In this document: positions 1 to 9,300 of the stretch, piece after piece
Layout of the letters: each line of letters starts with the position of its first letter
Numbering within the stretch: position 1 is the first letter of the stretch
NCBI GenBank assembly: GCA_019096065.1
Contig: JAGUCH010000002.1
Span: forward strand, 4,352,501-4,416,500
From: Paracyclopina nana
Lineage: Eukaryota > Arthropoda > Copepoda > Cyclopoida > Cyclopettidae
Direction: 5' to 3'
DNA: 64,000 nt
The notes under the pieces: generated by a model
Seen by the model: only the letters and a program-made list of their open reading frames with translations
Told to the model about the DNA's origin: nothing
Database searches by the model: none
Program-made: the position numbers and the translations under genes

Positions 1-615
1 ATATGCAATGCAGGACTTGCTATCAATAAGACCCTGAGTGAACTGACTCCAGATGAGATGAAGCAAATGATGCACGTGAATGTAATTTCAGCCTCATATT
101 GCACTCAATTGAGTGTACTCATGATGATGAAGAAGGGCATTGATGATGGTCATATCATCTTTATAGGAAGGTAATGAACTTTTCTACATTTTGCAAAAGC
201 AGATTTTTAAAAATCCATCCACCTCCAGCTCAACTGCTCACAAAGTTGGAGTGCCGCCAAACATGGCTTTCTATTCTGCTTCCAAGCATGCCATGAAAAG
301 TCTTCTTGAAGGATGGAGAAATGAAGTAGGGCACTCGATATTAAAATTAACTCATTGGTACATTATTTCATTTATTTATAGCTGAGGAGCAAGGGAAAAA
401 ATGGAATCCGGATTGGAGCCGTGAGTCCTGGATTTGTCAAGACAGAAGCCATTATGGCCGCAAACAATGGCAATCAAGCATTGTCTGATATGATTTATGC
501 AGCAACGCCGCATTTACTAGCTGATGATGTATCTGATGCTGTCATGGGTCTTCTAACAGCTAAACCCTACGTTCAAATTCATGATGTGCTTTTGAGGCAT
601 GTTGATGAGAAATAA
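1..615 (+). CDS. Short-chain dehydrogenase/reductase, 3' part (5' end outside window)
   Basis: Exons are 1..170, 229..325 and 382..615; all junctions are GT-AG and keep frame. The visible part holds the SDR structural Asn-Ala-Gly motif near position 7, the catalytic Ser region (Gly-Ser-Ser-Thr-Ala, spanning the first intron) and the active-site Tyr-x-x-x-Lys (YSASK, near 274-288). A Pro-Gly-Phe-Val motif after the active site is typical of classical SDRs that use NAD(P)H. The N-terminal Gly-rich nucleotide-binding part lies upstream of the window. The family most resembles insect/crustacean DHRS11-like enzymes; the substrate cannot be told. The stop codon lies 10 bp from the stop of the convergent glycosyltransferase gene, so the two 3' UTRs overlap; an AATAAA at about 671-676 would end this transcript inside the neighbour's coding exon. 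Confidence 0.9.
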
Positions 616-625
616 AAGTGTTTTT

Positions 626-1703
626 CTATTGTTTGTCATTCTTTTTCATGAACTCCATTATCTTTGGACAATGCAATAAACCAAGCTGGTATAGAGGTTG
701 GCCCACAGTGAGATCTTCCATTTTGATGTGACTTGAGTGCTTTCCCCATAAATGAGCAGAATAACTATTGACTAGATCAAACTGAAGCTCTTTGTCATAG
801 AATTGCCTCCACTCTCTCCATGGAATAGGATAAAAAGCATTCGGGTGAAACACTTCGATGCCATAGCAAAGTTCAGGTCTCATCAAATCCAGATCTTTGG
901 TCGAGCAAAGCTCTTTCAGAACTGCAGTTACCAATTTGGGTCCGTTGGCACCCCAATCTTGTCCATCAAAGTGGTACTTCATGTGTTGCAAAAATCTATC
1001 CAGTACTGGATGATCCTTTTGGAATCTCAAAACTCCAGTAGCTGAAAATACTTCAATTTCGTAATGAGTAATTACAAGAATATTGACTCCTCTTACCAAT
1101 AAATGGAAAACTCATGCTTTCTCTTCCTATAAAATTTGGCACTTCCATTGGTAGTTGTTTCAGCACCAGAGCATCCAAATCCAAGTAAGTACCTCCAAAT
1201 CTGGAGAGAACTAGGAATCTCAATACATCACTGAGATGTGAAACCAAAAAATATGACGATTCTATCACTTTTTCAGTCCATAGACTTTCCAAGGGACTTC
1301 CCTTGATAAAAGTTTGAACATGAATGTATTTGGCGTTGATGTTGGTGTATTCAGCTTGTAGCAAAGTCAAGTATTTGTCTTGGATCACAGGTGAGGTCAT
1401 CAATGCATAGATGCTTTGGTTTGGATGATATTTGGCAGCACTTTCAATGACGCAAAGATTTTTTAGCTCAAATGCCAATCTACCAGATGTTTCAATAAAG
1501 TAAATGCTATCATGTCGTGGCAAGATCTCAGCAAGTCGCCAATTCATTGCTAGATTTTGGTCCATAACTTGATCAAAGTACAAGTACTTCGTTCTAGGCT
1601 CAGGCCAGTGGGAGGCGATATAAATCAAGGTCCAAGTTCCAATTGTAAGCAGAACACAAAGCCAAAAAGTGCCAGCCAAAGACTTGATTCTATAAAACAC
1701 CAT
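626..1703 (-). CDS. Alpha-1,4-glycosyltransferase-like type II membrane protein (A4GALT/GT32 family)
   Basis: Two exons on the minus strand, 1097..1703 and 626..1041, split by a 55-bp GT-AG intron (phase 1), giving 340 aa. A short cytoplasmic tail and one hydrophobic signal anchor (about residues 8-28) precede a luminal domain. The conserved Gly-Gly-x-Tyr-Leu-Asp-Leu-Asp segment supplies an intact DXD metal/sugar-nucleotide motif near residue 176. The C-terminal half matches the Gb3-synthase-type domain (His-Pro-x-Leu, Gly-x-x-Trp-Gly-x-Asn-Gly-Pro). Expected role: Golgi transfer of Gal or GalNAc/GlcNAc to glycolipid or glycoprotein. An in-frame ATG at 1799 would add 32 residues and overlap the divergent neighbour; I prefer 1703 because it puts the anchor at the N-terminus, as in the paralogue. 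Confidence 0.88.
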
Positions 1704-1784
1704 TTCAGCCTTATCTATGTTTTGAAATGCCTTATCTCCTACTCTGCTCAAATGTTGAAGCCTTATCTTTTTGTTGTGGCAAAC
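1704..1784. promoter_or_regulatory. Compact divergent start region between two paralogous glycosyltransferase genes
   Basis: Only 81 bp separate the preferred start codons of the two divergent paralogues. The plus-gene start sits in a perfect palindrome, CATGAAGGTGCTTCATG (1784-1800), which provides an ATG-AAG on each strand (1785 plus, 1799 minus). No clear TATA box was seen. At least one 5' UTR probably overlaps the other gene. Confidence 0.5.
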
Positions 1785-3160
1785 ATGAAGGTGCTTCATG
1801 TGAAAGTGAAAAAAGCATTGCTTTTCATCCTTCTTTCAATCATTGGCATTGTCTTATTGTGCCACTTATCATTTCAGCCAAATGATCAGCACACAAAAAG
1901 AACATCAGCTCAAGATTTGTCCAATGCCTCAACAACAGAAAAGAACATACATGAGGCCTTTTTTGACTTTGACTTTGAAGATGTTAAAATATATGGAGAG
2001 TTCTCAGAAACTGAAGTGAGCTTTAGAAAATTGTATGCAACAAAAGCCTACTTTTAGCATATTTTGTCCAATGTAGGTCATTTTGGATGGCTCCATGTTT
2101 TATTTTGTTGCTGATGGAGCTTCAACTCTTACAAACTATCAGTCATGTATTCTGGAATCCACAGCTAAGCTCCATCCAAGCACAAGAATTTTCCTCATCT
2201 TCCTACTACCAGACTTGGGAGATATTTTACAGGACAAACTCTTATCCATTCTACTGAGCTATGACAATATTTACATCAGATACATAAAGACAGTCAAGTA
2301 AGTGAACATTGAAAAAAGCACCTTAATATAGCCCAAAGATGCAAATTAGCATTCTTTTCAACAGGTTCTTGACTTTGTATTCAACACAGAGCATAAAAGC
2401 TTGGGCTATCAATTCCAACTTTCAGAAATCTCAACATTCTCACATTTTCCTCAATGAAGTTCTGAGCTACAGCATGGTTAAAAAGTATGGAGGTGTCGCA
2501 CTCAATTTTGACACATTTTTGCTGAAGCCACTTCTGAGCCTCGGAAATTTCCTCATCAAGTCAGATGAGGACATAGTGGAACACAGCCCTTTTTTCCTTC
2601 ATCATGATCACCCATTGCTGGAAGATTTGCTCAACAACTTGGAATCAAGTTTCAACCCGAGCAATTCTCAAAGCATTGGGAGAGACTTGATGACAAAAAC
2701 TGTTAAACATCAATGTGAGGTGAGCATCATTCAATTTTTCAAGGCAGGCAGCTGCCCAAAACCTAAATTAAGTGATCAAATGTAATTTGAAGTATTTCTA
2801 GTGCTAGAATAATTTCAAGCTCATTGGCTTGTTAAAGTCATTCCTCAATGCTGAATTTGTGGCACATATTTCCAGGTTCAGTTCATCAAACAGCTCCAGT
2901 ACAAAGACTGCAAAAAAGTACCTAAAATTCTCCCTGTCGAGTCTTTTTTCCCTATCAGCCAAGTTCACAAAAGGCAAATGTATGATCCCTCCAGAGCAAA
3001 GCTTGCATTGAAAAAAATTATGGAATCAAACAGTTATGGAATCAAATTGTGGCATCAGCAAGGCAATTTTGGAAGTCGGGAATACCCAACTGCGTTTTAT
3101 AATTTGTCTTCTCAATTCTGTCCCATGAATGTACAAATTCTCGGCAATAAACATTTCTAA
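1785..3160 (+). CDS. Alpha-1,4-glycosyltransferase-like type II membrane protein with altered DXD motif
   Basis: Exons 1785..2015, 2077..2297, 2365..2719 and 2876..3160 join in frame to 363 aa; all introns are GT-AG. A signal anchor lies at about residues 11-28. The luminal domain parallels the neighbouring minus-strand paralogue (FYFVADGAS, then CILESTAKLHP). At the metal site, where family members have Gly-Gly-x-x-Leu-Asp-x-Asp, this protein reads Gly-Gly-Val-Ala-Leu-Asn-Phe-Asp: the first Asp of DXD is Asn. That may lower or abolish metal-dependent transfer, or reflect a changed cofactor need. The gene probably arose by inverted duplication with the neighbour. Its extra introns, absent from the paralogue, show that the split is not recent. 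Confidence 0.85.
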
Positions 3161-4109
3161 CATGTAATATGCGAGTTTTGCGGGGTAAAAAGTGAAGTTG
3201 CTATTTGTGCTTGGAAGCACAAAATATTTGCAATGCAGCAGATCAATTCCGAGGCCTTAATCTGTGGTCCGATTTTTTCACTTTTTCTTGCACTTTTTGA
3301 GCTAGCTGGCAGTAGCTGAACTAGCAGACTATTAGATCGGAGTTAGTGGGTGAGCATTCACGAAGCTTTTCTATTTCTTGGCTTTTCTGATGCATTTTTG
3401 GCGTATTTATTGATCGAGTGGCAACCAACTTAGTTGGTGTCAATAAAAGCCGACCGGCAAGTGAAGTGGCATCGTGATTCGTGAATACACGAGAGAATCA
3501 TGATCATTCCGGAATTTTGCAAATTTCGAGAGAGCTGAAGCAACTTCCAGTGCCTCATTTTCTGAAATCCGCAGAAGACATGTCATCAAAGATCGTCAAA
3601 AGGCCGGCGTTAAGATTGATTTTTATCGACAAAATGGCTTGAGTTAAGGTAGGAATTTTTATTTTATCTCAAATCGAGCTTATGTAAGCCTTATTTAGTT
3701 CCAAGCTCGCCACCCCTATTCAATTCATCCTGATAACTTTGCTTCGGAAATTGTTTTTGTTGGCACTGGAAAGTTAAATTTCAATTTTGACAAGCACTCA
3801 TAGCAAGGGGAATTGGTTTTCACGGTAGGAAGGCCTTTGAGCTCATGCATTTCACGTTCGTTTATTCGAATTGTTGCCACATTTGTGAGATTTCCTTTGT
3901 GCCATGGAAAATCATTCTTGGGCATTCGCTCTTAGTGGCCCATGGAAATTGGGCAGTTCGTTGCCAGCAACCAAAATTTTTTTTTTTTCAAACCAAGATT
4001 TTTGTCTTCGTGTGCTCAGAGGTAAAGAGACTGCACTAAAGAGGCGAAAACGCTAAATGATGACGCAATTAGCGTGCCCGATCATATTGAAGCAACCTCA
4101 CACTTGCGG
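3161..4109. other. Intergenic AT-rich sequence left of the gypsy insertion
   Basis: No coding exon could be supported. An AATAAA at about 3443 could end the glycosyltransferase transcript. Short open frames here lack codon structure or known motifs. Confidence 0.6.
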
Positions 4110-4113
4110 CTAG
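4110..4113. repeat. Target-site duplication CTAG (left copy; right copy 13365-13368)
   Basis: The four bases immediately left of the 5' LTR and right of the 3' LTR are identical. A 4-bp duplication fits Ty3/gypsy integrase. Confidence 0.85.
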
Positions 4114-4358
4114 TGTAGCAGGGAGCGTGTCGGCCTACGGGTCGACCGCTCGCTGCGCGCGCTCGCCTCGGGCGCGCGGTAGTATAACGAGTAGTATAGT
4201 GTGATCATCAGTAAAGGAAATAAATTCACCGCATTGACACGTGTTGTCTGCGGCCCAAAGACTGACCTCTGCTAGCCTCCAGGCCCGTCCCCGCTTGACG
4301 TAGCCTAGATACGAGTAGTGGCTTGATAAGTCACAGTAGTATATCTCGACCTACTACA
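4114..4358 (+). repeat. 5' LTR of the gypsy element
   Basis: 245 bp, starts TGTAGCAGGG and ends CTACTACA. It contains a self-complementary GC-rich block (about 4145-4180) and, after a GC-poor stretch, an AAATAAA at about 4219-4225 that could serve as the polyadenylation signal. Confidence 0.95.
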
Positions 4359-4380
4359 GATGGCGCGGTCGGTAGGACCT
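4359..4380 (+). other. Putative primer-binding site of the gypsy element
   Basis: TGGCGCGGTCGG begins 2 bp after the LTR. TGG at this position is the complement of a tRNA 3' CCA end. I could not assign the priming tRNA; it is not the common TGGCGCCC type. Confidence 0.6.
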
Positions 4381-4714
4381 GTGATTTCATCACTCCACTA
4401 CCCATTAAGTACATCCTGCCGGAAGCTATAAGTGCTAAGTATACACGATAAGTATAAAAGGGATAATAGTGCTGCTCAAATAATAAATAATATCATGCTC
4501 GAGTCAACTGCCAGAACATGAACCTACGTGCAAGCCACGAAGTAAAGAGAGATTAATGCTGAAAGCATAAAAGGCAGTTGACTATAAAAAGTAAAATAGT
4601 GGTGGCTAAAAATGTAAAAATGTAAAGCTCAGACCAGAGCAAAAGGGCAAAGATCACTCTGCAATAGCTGCAGCTGCAAACAATCAAAAAGCTATCAAAT
4701 AACAATCAAAGGGA

Positions 4715-5066
4715 TTGTCCGTGAGAGCCAGCGGCCGAATGGTCAGCCCGGCCAACGCTGGTGCAAATCATTGTAGATCCTAGTTAAGCTAGGGCCGGTC
4801 AACTCACGGGCAAATTCCAACTGCAGGTGATCAAATAGTAATTGTTATGGGGGGACAATGGCCGAATGGTCGGGGCTGCTAACACCAGTCGCAAATCATT
4901 TGGATTTCAGTGAATGCTGGAGCCGGCCACCCCATGACAATGTACAAATAAAGGGGTGGAGAAGGAGGATAGAAGCTCATGACCACGTGGTGACCACATG
5001 ACCGGTAGCGGATCAACAGCTGCGAGCTATCAGGATTCCACTGAAGCTAAAGCTGGTCACCACGTG
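4715..5066 (+). repeat. Three related fold-back modules in the gypsy leader RNA
   Basis: Module 1 is closed by 4715-4725 pairing with 4803-4813 (11 bp, one G-U). Module 2 is closed by 4841-4852 with 4930-4941 (12 bp, one G-U). Module 3 is closed by 4984-4995 with 5055-5066 (12 bp, perfect). Modules 1 and 2 share GGCCGAATGGTC and GCAAATCATT; module 3 shares weaker traces. Module 1 also has internal hairpins (4728-4733 with 4756-4761; CCTAG/CTAGG at 4779-4793), giving a cloverleaf-like plan. The shared core resembles a tRNA A box, but no B box is present. A packaging, dimerisation or translation role is a guess. Confidence 0.6.
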
Positions 5067-5293
5067 CGGGTCACGGTCAAATAAACGATAATGAGAAATG
5101 TGACACCAGCGTGGCATTTTCGGTGGTCAGTAAACAATCAATAAATGTCACGCCACAACCCTCTGCAGTGACCTGCGAGCGCGTTGGCGGATATATAAGA
5201 CCGCGCTGGTGGGGAATAGCCATCAGTTCCTTTCGGGCTTTCCCTCAGTTAACAGTAATCACAACTCACTTCATTGTTGAATCGTAGACCACC

Positions 5294-6345
5294 ATGGTAA
5301 TTATAATAGCACATTCTCACAAAAGACCGAAAAGCTCACTCTTCTCCCCCACGCATAGGCCCAGCCACCACAAGATATAGCTGCTGCAGTGGCCCTTGAG
5401 GTCAACCGCCAAATGAGAGCCAACGCTGCTGTTCAGCGTCGGCCTCAACAACTCCAACTGCTCCGCGAGACAGATAGCCGCTCCTTCCAGCAATGGCGGA
5501 TGCATATCGAGTCCCAGTTTGAGGACTCGATAGAGCCGGAAGTCACCAAGAAGATGCTGATCAAGGCATCTATTGTCGGCCTTGCGTTGGAAATGATCAA
5601 TTCCATCGACAAGAAGTCGAGCAATGATACGTACACCTACAAGCACTACCTCGACGACCTTGAAAAGGCCTTTGTGGACGAGTCGGCCCAAGAGGCCGCC
5701 AGGGTGGCATACGACACCGCCGCGCAGGGTCCCCATGAATCCGTAATGACCTGGGCGGCACGCCTCAAGTCGCTCTACCTGAGGGCTTTCGCCAATGATG
5801 CACCGCGGTGCGCCAAGGTCGACAAGGATCCAGAGGTCATTAGGAAGTTCACTATCAACCTGCGGGACCCTCAGACACGTTGGTTGGTAATCGCCAGCAA
5901 ATATGATACGCTGACGGAGGCCGCTTCCAATGCATCCTCCAAGGAGTGCCTGGTAGGATTAGCCGGCGGCAAGGCCAACCCCCTGGGGCAAGGGGGCATC
6001 ATGCAAATCACCCAAGAGGGCACCTCAGACCAACCCGACGTCGCCAAGATCATCGCCGCTCTAGGCGACAAGGCTAACATGAGATGCTACGGCTGCGGCG
6101 GCTACGGCCATCTCAAGGCTCAATGCACCAACCAACGCCCAAACGGCCAACGAGGGCGAGGAGGATTCCGGGGCCGGGGACGTGGCGGCCGCGGGCGTGG
6201 CAATAACACTCCATACCACGCCGCCCCGCCGGTCTCGCCCCAAGAATATAATAAATATCGCAACGCGGCCATCGCACATGTGGCCAGTGCCCCCGTGGAC
6301 GCCTACACCTGGGAGGCGCCAAAAAACGGAGCCAGCCGGTCCTAA
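5294..6345 (+). CDS. gag: gag of the gypsy element (capsid/nucleocapsid), possibly with an intron after the start codon
   Basis: The open frame runs 5359..6345. It directly follows an in-frame TAG at 5356-5358, and its first in-frame ATG is 5413. Just upstream, a strong CCACCATG (ATG 5294-5296) is followed at once by GT and, at 5357-5358, an AG that would join that ATG in frame to the open frame; a 62-bp intron 5297..5358 is therefore likely, giving 329 aa. The C-terminus has a CX2CX4HX4C zinc knuckle (about 6088-6129) and an RGG-rich tail, expected to bind genomic RNA. If the intron is not used, translation from 5413 yields about 310 aa. Gag stops at 6343-6345 inside the frameshift hairpin. 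Confidence 0.85.
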
Positions 6346-6354
6346 GGGACCGGC
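6321..6354 (+). promoter_or_regulatory. -1 ribosomal frameshift signal at the gag/pol junction
   Basis: The heptamer A-AAA-AAC (6321-6327) sits in the correct phase: gag reads CCA AAA AAC. A 7-nt spacer is followed by a perfect 8-bp GC-rich hairpin, GCCGGTCC (6335-6342) with GGACCGGC (6347-6354), whose TAAG loop holds the gag stop. A -1 slip enters the pol frame, which is open across this stretch. The pol ATG at 6360 lies only 15 nt after gag, so frameshift synthesis of a Gag-Pol protein is more likely than separate initiation. Confidence 0.85.
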
Positions 6355-6359
6355 CATCA

Positions 6360-9300
6360 ATGGAACCATCCATCACCTCACCAAACACGTTCACATCTGA
6401 CAAGGCCCGATCATTCCTCGCCCATATTTCCAACATTAATAAATCATACGTATCTGAAGTTCCAATACGCCTCAACAACGTCAAATCAAGAGCACTCATC
6501 GACAGCGGTAATACGTGGAGGTCGGTCATCTCCTCCACGCTTGCAACCAAATTGGGGTTCACAAAAGCTCAACTTGCGCCCCTGATAGGAGAAACTGTCA
6601 ACACAGCGGGCCAAAACCAATCTCTAGAAATACTCGGCGAGGTACCAAAACCATTGATGCTTCACATCGGCACCTACCCGCAACCTTTCCCATTCCGACC
6701 AGCTGTCATTGCTAACCTCACCATGGACGTCAACCTGTCGGGGCCCTTCATGAAAGCCCACGACATAGACCAGCTACATAGTGCCAACTCGCTCCGCATT
6801 CGAGGACGAATGATCAAGTTGGCAGGGGGGACACTTAATGAAAATGACAGTCGCGCAATCAACGTCCATGCCGTCTACACACGGGGTGAAACCACAGTGG
6901 GGCCAATGTCTTGTTGCGCCATTCCCGCAAAAATCCCCACCTGGACCCGATCGCCGCACATCGATGGGATTGTTGAAGGATCAGGGGACTTCATGGAGGC
7001 CACTGAGCTGCACCCCTGGCAGCGAGCCCTCATCCGACCAGATGAAAAGGGCAACTGCGTTGTCGGGGTTATCAACACTACCGCAGAGCCTCTCATTATC
7101 CACAACAACACCCGGTACGGGCAAGTTGAAGGCTTGAGGCGAGTACCCACCGTGGCCAAGCTGGCAGCTGGAAGCTACGTAGCCAAGCTCGAGGGGGCCC
7201 AAACCCGGCCGCAGGGCCAGTATACGGCCGAGATGGCCCAAACCTTCATTCAAGAATTCGACCTAGAAAACAACGACATCTTGAGCACCCCTCAGCTAAA
7301 AGCTCGCACCTTGGCCCTGCTGCTACAATACCAGGACACCTTCAGCCTCGATGGGTCCTCGGGCCAAACCGACTTGGCCGAGCACCGCATCGATATCATC
7401 CCGGGTACTCAGCCCATTAACATCCGCCGGCGGCCCATCAACCCGCACTTGCAGAAGTCGCTAGAAGAACAAGTCCAGAAATGGCTCCAGGAAGGCATCA
7501 TCGTCCCTATTCAGTCGCCCTGGTGCGCGCCGCTGGTTCCGGTCACCAAGAAGAATGGGAAGACCCGGTGGTGCGTGGATTACCGCGCACTGAACAAGGT
7601 AACCATCGTCGACACGCATCCCATTGGCGACATTCGGGATAACCTCAATCGGCTGGCGCACTCGCAAGTATTCTCTACCCTGGATACGACGGGAGCCTTC
7701 CACCACGTTCCCGTGAGGGCCGAGGACATCCCGAAGACAGCATTCGCAGCCAATCACTCAACGTACGCATTCGCCTACATGCCGTTCGGCCTCACCAACG
7801 CGCCCCGAACGTATGCGCGCCTCATCCAGCGGGTCTTGGAAGGGATCCCATACGACATTGCCTTGCCATACCTCGACGACGTGCTGATCCACAGCCGCGA
7901 TGTAGAATCTCACTTCGGCCACCTGCAACGGGTACTGGACGCCCATCAACGGGCTGGCCTCAAACTGCAACCATCCAAATGCCACCTGTTCCGCCGTCGC
8001 ATCACGTACCTGGGGCACGTCATCACTCCTGAGGGCCTCTCTGTGGTCCCCGAGTACATCGACGTGGTCAAGAAGTGGCCCCTGCCACGAACCCGGCGGC
8101 AGCTACGCATCTTCCTGGGAAAGTGCGGCTATTACCGGTCCTTCATCAAGGATTACCAGAAGGTCGCCAAGGCGTTGACGGACAAACTCAGCCGAGAAGA
8201 AGACGTTCCCGACACCGCCGAGTTCGAACCCCCGCTGGAATACGTTGCCGCTTTTGAGGAGCTTAAGAAGCGGCTGTGCATGGCGCCCATCCTGGCTTTC
8301 CCCGATTTTGAGAGCCCGCAGCCATTCATCCTGGATACCGACTGGAGCGGGGACAACCAGTGCGTGGGGGCCGTCCTGTCGCAAGTGCAAGGAGGAAAGG
8401 AGCGAGTCATCCTCTTTGGGGCCAAGAAGCTGACCCGGAGCCAGGCTAACTACTCCGCCACCCAAGGGGAACTCGCTGCCGTCATCATCTGGCTGCGCAA
8501 GTGGCGGTATTACCTCCAATATCGGCCTTTCATCCTCCGCACGGACCATGCCGCCCTGCAATGGATTCGCACCATGGAGGAGCCCCGTAGCATGCTTGCC
8601 CGGTGGCTGGAGACCATCAGCCAGTTTGACTTCAAGGTCGTCCACCGGGCCGGAACCAAGCACGCCAACGCCGACGCCCTGAGTCGCGCCGAGCACGTCA
8701 CCGACACCGAGGGCACGGACGTGTCCAATGAGAGCTGCGCGGGCGTCCAAGCGATGATAGCCTCGGCCGAGGCTGCCCTGGACATGGCCAACCCCGCCGA
8801 GTGGATCCAGGGGCAAACAGAGGACGAGGATTTGCAACTGGTGCGGCGACTGATCAGCCAGCAGAGCCGACCGAGCCCTGAGCACAAAGAGGCCGCCTCC
8901 CATCGAGGCAAGATCCTGCTGGGCCTCTTTGACAGCCTCTACCTGGATGATCAAGGTCTCCTTCGGTACAAGAAGGAAGAAGGACAAGGCCGAGAGGCTC
9001 GCCACCTGGTCGTGGTTCCTCGATCCTCGGAGGAAGGGCTAGTGAGGCACATTCACGAAACCATGGGTCATCAGGGCAGAGACACCACTGTTGACCGGGT
9101 CTCCCGCCGGTTCTACATGCCTAACGCCACCCGAGTTGCCGCGGAGGTCGTGGCTACCTGCCGCACCTGCCAGAAACATCAGCCGGAGACCGCGGACCAA
9201 CGTCACTCACTACATTCTCACCGGGCGGGCTATCCCTGGCAAAGGGTCGCCATCGACTACGTGGGGCCCCTCAAGCCCCCTGTCGACGGACATCAGTACC

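Noticed and set aside
4841-4941. tRNA gene
   Set aside because: Box A-like sequence and cloverleaf-like pairing, but no B box, no anticodon arm of normal size, and it repeats as leader modules.
8103-9005. 300-codon minus-strand frame inside gypsy pol
   Set aside because: Shadow of GC-rich pol codons; no motif and no start context.
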